Shown here one piece after another: positions 54,801 to 64,000 of a DNA stretch of 64,000 nt. The stretch is from Undaria pinnatifida. Its lineage: Eukaryota > Sar > Phaeophyceae > Laminariales > Alariaceae. Position 1 is the first letter of the stretch. Every line of letters begins with the position of its first letter. A program made the position numbers and the translations under genes. The stretch spans positions 3,829,128-3,893,127 of the forward strand of contig JABAKD010000013.1 in NCBI GenBank assembly GCA_012845835.1. Reading direction: 5' to 3'. A model generated the notes under the pieces. It saw only the letters and a list, made by a program, of their open reading frames with translations, ran no database searches and was not told the origin of the DNA.

Positions 54801-57800
54801 CCACTCCGGTCCCCGTCTCCCGACGCGGAAGCGCTCGGTACCGTGCGAACACCAGCGTTGGTTTTTGTTTGTGATCGGCCCCACTGCCGCCTCCTCCGCT
54901 TTCCTTTACTGTTCCCGGGATTTGTCGGCCGGACCGTGGCGGTACTTGCACGGATCTCCTATTCGCTCGAACCGGCATTCCCCGCGGGAGGCCTTACCGA
55001 AGCACGGAAGCTGAGCGGCGATGCTTCAACCTTGCGCGCACGTTTGACCGCACGCCTCCTTTTTTCACGAGGAGCGACCGGCTCTTTGTGATTGTCGACG
55101 TGCTCAAGCCCACCAGCGTCAATACAGGCGCCAATCTTCACCCAGGTGGAAACCATCGCTCCTGCCATTTCGGCTCGTCCCAGTTAGACTTCTCGGAGAG
55201 AGTTGCGTCGTGAAACGCGGTCGACCAATCTTCCGGATCTTTGCTGATGCAACGGGTATTCTTCACCGTGTGGATCGGTATTCGAATCGCTTGGTGGTCA
55301 GCTTCGCCGTGTGATGTCACCATGTCGACACCGCCCTGGAATTCCGCGCGTAGCTTCTCCACCCGCGACTTTCCCCCCACCGAAGTAATGTCCCGCCCGA
55401 TGACGAGTAGAAGCAACACCTTCGCGAGAATGGCAAACTTCTTTCTAATGTCGATGGTGCCAGCAATGCCCGGTTCCGTCCCACGCGGCATAAACACGGT
55501 GACATCATGCCCTGCTAAAGGGTTGACCTGTTCCACTACCGCAGAAGATGCCAGGGAGGTATACTTCAACACACCTTGCAGCTGGATCCACTCGACAATT
55601 TACACCCCTTTGGTTTTCTCACCATAAAGTATTCAAAACGCTCGAAGGTAGGGGTTCTTCCAAGGAGTCATCCCACGGTAGGGGTTGCAGTTGTATGATT
55701 GCGCCAAACCGTCCTTGGGCGATTGACTTCTTCATGTAAGGAACTGCCGGTCAATGAAGTAATTTCACGAGTACATTTAATTTTTGGACTAAGGCATAAA
55801 AGCTTGGTCGGGTTGTGTGACCGAATGCCTTCGAAGTCATTTTTCAGGTGAGATATTGAGTTCCCCATGTCAGGAGCTCAGGGACTGATCTGATGATGCT
55901 GCAACCGTACCGTGGGACGGCTCCAAGCCGTGATCCTCTCCTTTAGCTCCAAAACTTATTTGACATGTTACCGCGCGAGCGGAAACCGCATTGTTTTGCT
56001 GCCCCGGTCACTGTTCGGGTCGTCAGCGTCTTTGTTGACTTGGATGTCATACAGCACATTCTGGAGGTGCCCGAGCGTGTCCTCAATCTATTCGAGCAAC
56101 CCCCCCGTCCTCGGCCGCACCGGCCTCGATCGCGTCAAGCCCATCGTTCACCGCCTCGCGGTGCACAGCGTATGCAGCTCGACGGACTTCACGTTCGCCC
56201 GCGTTGCTCCTAGCGCCACCCGATCGGCTGCTCGCACCACTCGACTTGCCGCTTACCGAGGTCGTCTCTGGCCACACGGTGTCCTTGAGTCGAAATAAAT
56301 CTCCTATAGAGAAACATATCAACCTGCGAACGTGATACGAGGCCAGCATTCATAGTGAGTGCAAGCTGTAAATGGCCGGTCATAACTTTGCAGGGGGCCA
56401 CAACTTCGCCTGTAAACCAGGGTGGCTCGCCATCACTGTATATGCCGAAATAAACGCACGTTTGGTTATCTTCGCTCGAGCAGCCAGCATGGGCACACAC
56501 GCATAACACATTCGTGTATATACTCTTTTGCTTATCAGGCGAATTGCTCGGTTGCCACCAATGCCTTGTTTGCGACCTGGTGTTTCAGCGAGGAAGTCAG
56601 TCAAAGCGATTCAGAATACCAAATATTTTTGCGCCCCAACACAACCTCAAAAAGGGTATCCGCGATAATACTTAAATTCCCACTGTCTGACAACCATTAC
56701 CACCAAGACAAGGTAAACCATATCGAGGAATGCAATCGTACTGCAATTCCATCGTCGTCTTGCCACGACGTCGACATCAATCACATGTTGCATGTACCTT
56801 CTCCGCTGCTATACGATCCAAGATTAATTGATCATTTTTGCTTAAATCTAATATTATTTTTCGTCAACGTGTGCCATTTTTGCTGTAATAATGCCGTTCA
56901 GCAAGGAAACATCGAGAACATATTAATCAACGCCCCATCGCAACGAAGTGAGAGGTACCGGCAAGATTATCCAGTGACACTGCACAGCTATTAAAATCGA
57001 GCATATACGTACTGCTATTTATCAGACAAAACAATGTAATTATTCTGAAACATTCTGCGCCCCATCGCGACCGCACGAGAGGTGACCACCCAGAATATTC
57101 AGTTTCACTATACCCAACAGCATTTCAGCGCTGCAAGATTTTTATCGCTTCACCGCGACCTGTGAATTATGCCACTCACTTTCGTTCACCCAACAAGACG
57201 AAATTTCTGCCCTTTCGGTTGACTGCGTTCAAGCATCCACGCTCAAGACGTCTCCAGCGTTTGGCTGTGAAGGTTCTTTATCACCCAGCCATGCGGGTGG
57301 TAAGTCCTTCATTCTTATTGCCATTTTTTTTTTTTCTGCCATATCGTACGCTTGTGTTCGCGCTCAAGACTCCTCTTTGAGTCGATTGTTTGGCTGTGAA
57401 GATTATCTCTCACCCAGCAGTCTGCATGGGGAATCACTCGTTCATTATGCCACATAATATGTATCGTGCACGTACACGTCGATCTGATTTTTAAATCTGC
57501 GCGAAAGCGCGATAGGTACCAGCAAGAAATTTTCAGGTGCCCGGTATGAGCGATATCTCACACGTGCAATGTTTTTCGACGCCTTCCCACAACGTATGAA
57601 CTCCATTGCGGTAGTAGGTATAGTACGACACCACGAATCACCAAACAACATTATTGTATTGCAAAGCATTCAACAGCAGTAATGTGGAGCGGATTTTTGT
57701 GGTCTAATTATTACACAATATACTCCGGAGCATAAGTTAATGCGCCCGACGTGACGTGAAGCCGTATTCAGTTGAGACACCAACCGCCTGCTGCTGTAAC

Positions 57801-59880
57801 TCGATTATTTTCACTGCTACTACATGTGATCGAATTGGGGGAATACCGCTGACGTTTCAACCAACAGCAATCCAACGCGTTTGCCTGCGGGTCCTTGCGT
57901 TCAACCACACAATATACGTTTCAACCAATAGCAATCCAACGCATTTTTATGCGGGTTCTTGTGGTCAAACAACACACTATGTACGATATTAACAAGAACA
58001 TTTTTGGCACCAAAGAGTTTTGGCTTCTCACGTGATAAACTGCCCCAATATGATACGAGATACCACACGTACTCGAAATATCGTTGCGTATCCACGCCCA
58101 GGCCGCCGAGAGTACAACAGACACTATCCTTTTCACGATTACGAGCATCATCGTGTCTCTGCCTCGATCGGGGGTAGAGTCCGATTATATCTCGTTGCCG
58201 CGATCTGTGATGCGCATGTGTGCTTGAAAGCATGATGTTGAATTTGTTGCTATTTCCCCGCTTTTGGTTATGCTTGCTTTCGCACAGTCAACACAACTCG
58301 ATCGAACCGTTTCCAAACGCACACACGCGCTCTCGGCCCACCAGTATCGGGGATTGAGGAGAAAAATAACAACAGGTATCTGCACGTAATATCATACCGG
58401 TCAAGGTGAGGCCCGTGGTCGACGCTTCCGCGCTCCCTTCCGGTGCCTCGTATGAAGCGCCTTGCCTTCGATGTTGCTTCTTGCTCTCGGTGATTCTCCG
58501 ATTGGCCGCTTAGCAATGAGCTCGAGAATTACGAATTCACGAATTATCTGCTTCAGTGAGCAACCACTGTCCAGTTGTAAAACAACAGCTCTGTCTGTTC
58601 GCGTGTTCTAGCAGTCTGCCAGCACCGTCCCGTGCGGTATCCACTTCGTACCTCCACCAGCGCGATCAACCAAACAATGTCAGCGCTGCTGTCAAAGTAA
58701 GCCAGGTACGTACTTCGCCATAAAAACTGTGAAGCATAACGCCGAATTCCCTCTTTCCTTTCGACAACAAACAACATATGGTTCCTAATAGTATTTGCCT
58801 GAATGAAACGCACAACAAAGCACGATTTTCATTGGTGCTTGTTTTCCGGATATTTGCCGAAATTCGGTCTGTGATTCGTCAAATTCACCTACGCACTTTA
58901 TCAATATTGCCCTATTCGTCGTCGCAGTGCCTCACAGAACCATATACGGCCCTTCTTAGCGAAGTACATTCAACACAGCACTTGGCGTGAACGTTTCCTA
59001 CCCTTGCGTGGATGAAATATATGCATTTTCCTGTCGACAACGTTGTTGAAAAAAAAAATCGCGAGCTTTTGCGTTGCAAGAATCTGTTGCACAGTGCTAA
59101 CAGTTACCTCGTGCCGTGAGGCCGTGTGGCGTTCCGCTTGAAGAACGCCCCCCATATCCTTCGACCGCAGACGTCAGAGGTCCTATTTCATCCAATGGAA
59201 ATCAAAGCGTCTAGGATACCTGCTTCAGTAGCCCAACACGGATATTGTCGCTAGCATTCATACATCTGCCAGGTGCTTTTCTTAGAGGTTTGATACTATG
59301 CCTTTTCACAGCCTGTGAATAGGATGAACCGTCTTGGCACTCTTCATGACCCCTGGAAAATAATAGACGACACCGGTACAAATACTTTTGACGTGTCGGA
59401 AGTCTAGTGGGAATAGCAATTATTGGCCACTGCCGCGCGTTGGGTGACCAGTTCACTGAATATTCTCACACAGAACGGAGATTACCACAGCAAATTCAAC
59501 TTCGTTGCATCTGTGTACGATTTCCACCGCAGTCGGCACGGTGTTGCAAGTTGTCAACAGCATATTCTTCAGCCGTCTCGGTGCGTGCATAAAAACCCTA
59601 TGGTTTACTTCGTTTTTTGCAGCGTTATCTGTCACCTTCAATATCCGTTTTCTAATGTTATTCAACCAATAGGTTTTGATCGCCCCTTCGGTCCGCTCAA
59701 TTCCTTGGACAGGATGGCACCGAGTCGTATGATGAATTGGCTGCCGCAGCTGCCGGGGACGATGGCACGGTGGTCTTTGCCGGGTGGTCGAGCGGAGACT
59801 GGAATGGGCCGCGCCTTGGTCAAAATGATTTCGTTGCAGTCAAGCTCGATTCTGACGGGAGAGAAGTGTGGAAATGGAAG
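48656..59880 (+). CDS. SBBP/beta-propeller-like repeat gene, four exons visible
   Basis: Four exons (48,656-48,823; 49,986-50,129; 51,783-51,950; 59,713-59,880) each encode one repeat of 56, 48, 56 and 56 residues. The repeat signature is x-G-T near the start, a D/N-D-G-S/T hairpin, hydrophobic strand plus GYT or GW-S, G-x-W-N/T, D-F/W-A-x-x-K-L-D, and L-W-K-W-Q at the end. This fits tandem beta-propeller (SBBP-type) repeats known from stramenopile and bacterial surface or secreted proteins. All exons begin and end at codon boundaries (phase 0), with GT/AG borders. The protein's ends, signal peptide and any other domain lie outside what I can identify; more exons are expected. Possible roles are adhesion or binding, which is inference only. 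Confidence 0.75.
49377..49490. repeat. Tandem duplication of about 53 bp in the first intron
   Basis: Two copies carry CGAGTCAGGCCGACG, then GGACAATAAGGCGGGTGACG / GAACAATAAAGCGGGTGACG. Confidence 0.75.
49986..50129 (+). CDS. Propeller-like repeat exon 2 (48 codons, shortened)
   Basis: Acceptor GGCAG ends at 49,985 and donor GTGAGC begins at 50,130. It reads QGTEASQRVLGVALDKNDSV, then IVAGYGGSSSNFLAAKLDRN and GKLLWEWE. It is eight residues shorter than the others because the G-x-W-N-x-x-x-x-G loop is missing. It remains a multiple of three, so the frame passes through. Confidence 0.75.
51783..51950 (+). CDS. Propeller-like repeat exon 3 (56 codons)
   Basis: Acceptor TTTTTTTTCCAG ends at 51,782, with a strong polypyrimidine tract; donor GTGAAG begins at 51,951. 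It reads DGTTEIDDIHALAVADDGSI, then FLAGYTLGNWTGTNLGARDF and AACKLDGNGTLLWKWQ. This is the best match to the repeat consensus. Confidence 0.8.
52095..52350. repeat. Tandem duplication of about 145 bp in the large intron
   Basis: Both copies contain ATCG-TCGGTGTTGTT-CTGCC, ACCGTCGTG, then TTGGCCTTTGTCGCG and ATCTAGA-TATTTT. The copies are diverged. Confidence 0.65.
53024..53916. repeat. Direct repeat A/A', about 220 bp, 664 bp apart
   Basis: Copy A (53,024-53,262) and copy A' (53,695-53,916) share ATTATCATTTT, CTTGGGAGGGAGAGCAGCTG, CCCACATGTCTTTGCT, CTCCCTCCCTCCACTGTCT and GAATGGTCCAA, and are highly similar. Repeat B lies between them. Confidence 0.8.
53412..53650. repeat. Repeat B, left copy
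   Basis: Matches 58,535-58,778 in direct orientation: CACTGTCCAGTTGTAAA type word, CAGCACCGTCCCGTGCGGTA, GCGCGATCAACCAA, CAAAGTAAGC and CAACAAACAACAT. The right border is sharp (after ACAACAT). Confidence 0.75.
54135..56350 (-). pseudogene. Retroelement-like coding debris inside the large intron
   Basis: GC-rich minus-strand frames lie here in successive pieces. 56,349-56,083 is Ser/Ala/Gly-rich with REAVNDGLDAIEAGAAEDGG, followed in another frame by DTLGHLQNVLYDIQVNKDAD. 55,572-55,138 has IRKKFAILAKVLLLLVIGRD and KLRAEFQGGVDMVTSHGEAD. A charged region follows to about 54,400 with DQVHDRMKERTRRVFGIGAL. The helical gag-like character, frameshifts and an intronic position flanked by repeat B copies suggest a decayed retroelement. 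No RT or integrase motif is present, so the family stays open. Confidence 0.35.
56351..58534. other. AT-richer part of the large intron with small duplications
   Basis: A 63-bp tandem duplication lies at 57,846-57,965 (TTTCAACCAACAGCAATCCA / TTTCAACCAATAGCAATCCA, then ACGC-TTT-TGCGGGT). A looser duplication lies at 57,225-57,300 and 57,361-57,440 (TTTGGCTGTGAAG, CACCCAGC). The 190-codon frame at 56,422-56,994 has no protein-like pattern. Confidence 0.45.
58535..58778. repeat. Repeat B, right copy
   Basis: Direct-orientation partner of 53,412-53,650, about 5.12 kb downstream and roughly four-fifths identical by eye. With its partner it brackets the retroelement-like debris, as a pair of LTRs would. 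Borders are not clean enough to prove this. Confidence 0.7.
59713..59880 (+). CDS. Propeller-like repeat exon 4 (56 codons)
   Basis: Acceptor GGACAG ends at 59,712 and donor GTACGA begins at 59,881. It reads DGTESYDELAAAAAGDDGTV, then VFAGWSSGDWNGPRLGQNDF and VAVKLDSDGREVWKWK. The final residue is K in place of Q. It is separated from exon 3 by 7.8 kb but keeps phase and length, so it belongs to the same gene or to a duplicated neighbour. Confidence 0.8.
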
Positions 59881-60155
59881 GTACGACGGAAGCGACGTAC
59901 AAAGTGGTGTGGGAGCATTGGACTAATGAGAAGCTGTTGTAATGCGAGCGAGCGCTTGATGACAAGGTAGTACATTTACTACCGCCGTAGGTCTGTCGCG
60001 CCCTGTATGCGCCCACACTTCCTGTATTGAGGAGTTCAGAGGAGGCATCTGGGCAATCGATAACCACTCTTTCACCAAATGTTTATCGCTTTTATACGAG
60101 CGGAGTGCGGCGGTATTGTTGCGGGAGAGGGTTGGCGAACCAACATGAAAAATAT

Positions 60156-60346
60156 CAGGGCTTTTCACGAGTCATGATCCGACCCACCGATCATGCCAGC
60201 AGGTTCTCAAAACCTCGCGGATCGAGTGGGGTCAGGTCAGGAGGTGCTTCAAATCTCACGGGACTGGTTGGGTCAGGAGCTTATAGATGTCGCGAGTCGG
60301 GACGGGTCGGGTTGCCCTGACTCGAGTTGACCCGTGAAAAGCCCTG
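60156..60346. mobile_element. hAT-type MITE, 191 bp, 8-bp TSD
   Basis: The left end CAGGGCTTTTCACGAGTCA (60,156-60,174) and the right end TGACCCGTGAAAAGCCCTG (60,328-60,346) are inverted repeats with one mismatch. Both flanks are AAAAATAT (60,148-60,155 and 60,347-60,354). CAGGG termini with an 8-bp duplication are hallmarks of the hAT superfamily. The inside has GGTCAGG / CGGGTCGGG words. It has no coding capacity and lies just downstream of propeller exon 4. Confidence 0.85.
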
Positions 60347-60356
60347 AAAAATATAG

Positions 60357-61090
60357 TACGCGTCACACTATAGGTGTGGGATGAACAACAGCTTTTCGAC
60401 GTTGGGACTTGTATCGGGTGTGTAATCAGCGTTAATTTTATGTGACCGTGCACGCCGAAAGCGGCACGAATTAAACTGGGTGGCTTCAATGAAGGCTCAT
60501 AGAGAGAAGAGAAATTGTTGAAATGCTTCAAGATTTTTCAGAAGATGGTCAAGGTATACTAGCTCAGATATGTAGAGGGTTGGTCCTGAAGTAAAACATT
60601 TGCGGAAGGAGACGGTATTAAAACTCCCCCGTGATGACTGCCGTTTATTAACGCAAATCGACTTCGTCGGACTAAGGGGTTCTGCATGTCAATAAACACA
60701 AATGCATTGTCTATGTAAATATGTGGGGGACAGCGTACGTAGTTACCGTCAATCTCTGATCACAAATGCTAACCATGGAAACGCGTTAACAAACGCCCGG
60801 TGTATGAGACTTGCAATCAACAATGGCGTTGGCGTTCGAAAATATCGAACCCAGACGCAACCGGGAGCCCAAGGTCTTCTACGAGAATGACCCAAGCTCC
60901 CTCATCTCACTCAATAAAACCCCCCCTTGCTTAACGCGAGAGTGGTTAGTGAAGGCACCTCCTTGCCACATGCACGAAATGATATGCGGGTCTCGGCCTC
61001 GGGCAACCCTGTCCAAGATCGACATCAACGGAGGAATCGACTTTCATATTGGCATCGTCGAAACTCTGAACCCCATTTTCAAAACATCGG
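60357..61090. other. Stretch after exon 4 without a recognised exon
   Basis: I searched for a fifth propeller repeat and found none. The 99-codon plus frame at 60,811-61,110 shows no known domain. Confidence 0.35.
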
Positions 61091-61094
61091 ATGA

Positions 61095-61174
61095 GCAACA
61101 CAAGATCTAGGAGACAAAACAAATGTAGCAGCGACAACGAAGATAATAAGAACCCCCTTCAAGCTGGCCGTCAT
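61095..61174 (-). CDS. Possible signal-peptide exon, minus strand
   Basis: From an ATG at 61,174 the minus strand encodes MTASLKGVLIIFVVAATFVL followed by SPRSC: a short polar start, one lysine, a 13-residue hydrophobic core and a small-residue region, as in a cleavable signal peptide. The frame stops at about 61,080, so splicing near 61,095 would be needed. No downstream exon is identified, so this remains a suggestion. Confidence 0.2.
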
Positions 61175-61284
61175 CCCCTTTTTCCACCACCCTCGCCACC
61201 GGTCGAAGCTCCTCCACAGATTAGGCGAACTATCCACGATCACACCCGTAAAAGCACCGAGCATACGGCTATTGGACACTAAAC

Positions 61285-62189
61285 TTGTCGATGAGTCGCA
61301 ACTAAAGACCTCTATGAAAACTTCATTTCCGGGTGATACGTACGATACCCATTCTGCGTGAAGATTTCAATATTCGAGGTACCCTTGTCGTTGAATTCCG
61401 TGAGATTTGCCACAATATTCTAGACTTACAGGTAAAAATAAATGCCGGTATGTATTAGTAGGGCACTTATCGTTTTGTCTGTAACACCTGCAATAATCGT
61501 GACTAGATGACAAGTAGTCCAACTGTGACACGCTACTATGAGCAGCCCAAATGCGACCCGAGGAACAGGTTACCACGAGTATCTCAGACGTGGTCCCGCC
61601 TACTTCGAATGACCTAAGTACTGCCGTGACTGTCCTCGGTGTCTTACCACACGAGTACTCTGAAGCTGCCACAAAAGACTGAGCAAGACTTCGGAGGAAA
61701 CATCCCGATACCCCATTCCAGTCTTTGCCCAATTCACTGCCGCACAAACGGAGGGTATGTCGGAACTAATAATCAGCACTGCCGGTCGCGGATACCTCCG
61801 CACCGTGAAGATGAACAATCGACTGGTGTAATCGATCATCGAGCAGTCAAATGCATGATTGCTCTACAGCTCAAAAACGTACCGAGTTGACTCTAGCCAG
61901 CAGCTGTGTCCAGAAAATGCCACGAGTAAAGTGGAAATGGCATAATTGAGTGATAACTCTCAGGACAACTCGCAATCCCAGTAACACATATTCTATGTAG
62001 CAGACATCCACCGCATGTTCCATCATGATTCGACAGCAAAAAAACCCGAGCATCATGCCTGGGCTGGACCTCCGCTGGCCTGCCACATACACAGGGAGTA
62101 CACAGGAACTAGCGTCCAAACGCGGTAGACCCAAGTAGTCCATTCCAAAAGCTAACTCACACTATATACCAGTTATTGCTTCAGGAACA
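61285..62189. other. Non-coding stretch with no recognisable feature
   Basis: The minus frame 61,747-61,367 (126 codons) shows no domain. Nothing else recognised. Confidence 0.3.
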
Positions 62190-62450
62190 CTGAATTCTGG
62201 TTTTAACCTCTTCAATGCGGGTTATACAGTTCCCGTGCGCGCAGAACAAGGCTTGACGTCTTAGTCCTCTCGACCCTGGCATTAGAATGGGAGTCACCGA
62301 CCTGTATCCTTCACGGGGGTGCACGCCCCGTAACACTCGCAATCGAAGTATCACACGCAGCTTGCAAAGCTGAGTTTTGATCTATAAATCCTTTTTCGTC
62401 GATCTCACAGCTGAAGCTTTTTTTTCATATTTTCCAATATAATATATAGC
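62190..62450 (+). repeat. C-rich element 3' block, diverged copy 12
   Basis: Keeps CGGGTTATACAGTTCCCGTG, GGGAGTCACCGACCTGTATC, CGAAGTATCACACGCAGCTT and GATCTCACAGCTGAAG. The ATG of the terminal frame is mutated (GCTGAGTTTTGAT). Probably one of the oldest copies here. Confidence 0.6.
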
Positions 62451-62689
62451 AGACAAACGAGCTCAAAAACCACCACCGAACACATAGAATGGGGCGAATG
62501 AGAATCTGCATTCAGCTACAACTATTACTTGTATTACAGGTGAACTCTTGCGCCGCAAACCGCAAACCAATGTACAAACACGCACGACCGTTTCACTGGG
62601 TGTTCGAACGAGTTAATGACATATCACGATACGGCCTGCGCGTAGCACATAGATGTCTTTTAGTATTATATGTGTCTTAAACCTCTTGA

Positions 62690-63440
62690 ACACCCTCCCC
62701 CTCCCTCCCCCCCCCCCCCCCTCCCTTTTTTTTTTTTGATCTCTCTTGCTCAAACGCCCCACCTAATATCGAAATCCGCCAGAGTAACAAACACTTCCAT
62801 GCCCTGGATATCACCTCATCATCTTCTTAGTAGAGCGGTCCATCCACTGCTGCAATCCCCCCTCCCTCCTGCCCCCAAGGCCCCCTCCTTCCCAACCATC
62901 CGCACCATCGTCTAGACCTAGCACAACGCGTACAGCCAACCCCTACATCTATGCGACCTAAAGCCCCCCCCCCCCCCCCTACCACTTTCCCCCCCACCCC
63001 CCCCACAAGAAGGATTCATAGTATCCACGCACAAATTGAGCTGCCCCACCTGTCCCTCCCCCCCCTTCCCCCCCTCCCGCCCCCCCTTTTGATCAAAATC
63101 AGCCCCCCACGTCCTTCAAAACTCCGCCCTCCCCTCACCGGATATTCGACTTACAGGATTCAATTGATGAACTGATGAATTTCCTTCCACAGCTGTCAGA
63201 TTTTGTCCCCCTCAGAAACGGGTTTTATAGCTTCCGCGCACAGACTGCCTAACATCACCCTGTTGAACCTGATAGCTACACTGTAGTTGCAAGGGGAGTC
63301 GCCGACCTATATCCTTAATGAGGACACACGACCCGTAATACGCGCGATCGGAGTATCACACACAGCCTGCAAAGATGAGTTTCGACAAAATATTCGATCT
63401 CACAGCTGGAGTGAATTTAAATTTTCATAATATATAATAT
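62690..63440 (+). repeat. C-rich element, copy 13 (near full length)
   Basis: Contains all modules in order: poly-C and poly-T, GCTCAAACGCCCCACCTAAT, CCTAGACCTAGCACAACGCG, poly-C, CCACGCACAAATTGAGCTGC, poly-C, TTTTGATCAAAATCAGCCCC, CTCACCGGATATTCGACTTA, then the 3' block with ATG at 63,375 and the end CTCACAGCTGGAGTGAATTT. A good reference copy. Confidence 0.8.
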
Positions 63441-63551
63441 TTTGATCGATGAACGTATCGCACCAACCCACGTGTATAACATGTAGTAATAAAAAAGTGT
63501 CAACTATTAGTAGCTGGAAAAGGACGGAATTACCAGGCATGTTCTTTTAAC

Positions 63552-63964
63552 ATGAGGAAGAACATTTTTCAACGCCTGTTGCGGCTGCTGCTGCTGCTGC
63601 TGCTGCTGCTGCAGCTGGCACAGTAACAGGCGCCGATGTGGTAGCCATCGCACCGGTTCAGCAGCCTGTCGCCGAGTCTCTCGCAAAAGTACACACAAGT
63701 ACTGCAGGAAAGTCCATATGCACCAGTCAAGCGTTCCAGGTGTACGCGGCGGGGCAGCAGCCCAGCAATCCCGTCGGCACGTTATCACCCCCCCCGCAAT
63801 ACCTCAACCCTTTCTGTGCGGCAACAGAAACTCTTGGCAAGCCATTGTTATCACACCCTCTCATTACCACCGCCCCTGCAATCGTGCGTCATTTCGATAG
63901 CACCCCCTGGTCTATCAAACCCCCTTCATGGGCCCTGCGACCTGCACGTTCTCTCCTGGGTTGA
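63552..63964 (+). CDS. Hypothetical Ala/Pro/Ser-rich ORF
   Basis: A frame open from about 63,552 to the TGA at 63,962-63,964 gives an Ala run encoded by (GCT)n, then GTVTGADVVAIAPVQQPVAE and later STAGKSICTSQAFQVYAAGQ. The first internal ATG is at 63,638. No domain is recognised. A minus-strand frame over the same region is Gln-rich because of the same microsatellite (about 63,583-63,613). It may be an exon of a disordered protein or chance. Confidence 0.25.
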
Positions 63965-64000
63965 AAAGGATGAGCACACACCCCACACATGACCACACCC

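Noticed and set aside
56422-56994. 190-codon plus frame in the large intron
   Set aside because: Composition is random-like and rich in His/Cys/Asn from AT-rich DNA; no homologous pattern.

Overview
This window is eukaryotic nuclear DNA: there are no bacterial operons, ribosome binding sites or rRNA, and the only host-like coding signal is cut into short exons with GT/AG introns. Retroelement remnants (Ty1/copia, chromodomain Ty3/gypsy, DIRS-like) together with an exon-per-repeat beta-propeller-like gene suggest a stramenopile, most plausibly a brown alga. That assignment is an inference from family resemblance, not from a marker gene. Most of the 64 kb is transposon debris, tandem repeats and low-complexity sequence, and most open frames are accidental.

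Layout. 0.5-1.1 kb: a diverged tandem duplication. 1.3-2.85 kb: first copies of a poly-C-rich interspersed element that recurs at least twelve times. 2.85-7.41 kb: a minus-strand Ty1/copia element with LTR, gag, protease, integrase and the start of RT, truncated by the C-rich element. 7.9-9.9 kb: a minus-strand Ty3/gypsy remnant with gag, protease and chromodomain, lacking RT and integrase. 10.5, 12.7 and 36.5 kb: degenerate arrays of self-complementary words centred on CCATGG. 14.1 and 21.1 kb: further copies of the copia LTR, the second split by a C-rich element. 17.86-19.03 kb: a TA-flanked terminal-inverted-repeat transposon. 19.3-20.8 kb: two G-rich degenerate arrays. 23.1 and 42.4 kb: two copies of a tRNA-derived SINE. 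24.6-27.0 kb: an element with about 466-bp inverted repeats. 31.5 and 35.7 kb: a pair of MITEs with 4-bp target duplications. 38.8-41.5 kb: a minus-strand DIRS-like remnant (RT end, RNase H, tyrosine recombinase). 44.3-47.8 kb: tandem arrays and unrecognised minus-strand coding remnants.

The best host gene candidate is on the plus strand from 48.66 to at least 59.88 kb. Four exons of 168, 144, 168 and 168 bp, all phase 0, each encode exactly one repeat of an SBBP/beta-propeller-like protein. The introns between them are 1.2, 1.7 and 7.8 kb, and the last holds retroelement-like coding debris and several duplications. Neither end of the gene is visible.

Insertion history can be partly ordered. 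A C-rich element entered a copia LTR with an 8-bp target duplication, and a SINE entered another C-rich element. A hAT-type MITE with an 8-bp target duplication lies just downstream of the fourth propeller exon. No RNA gene, CRISPR array or complete intact transposon was found.
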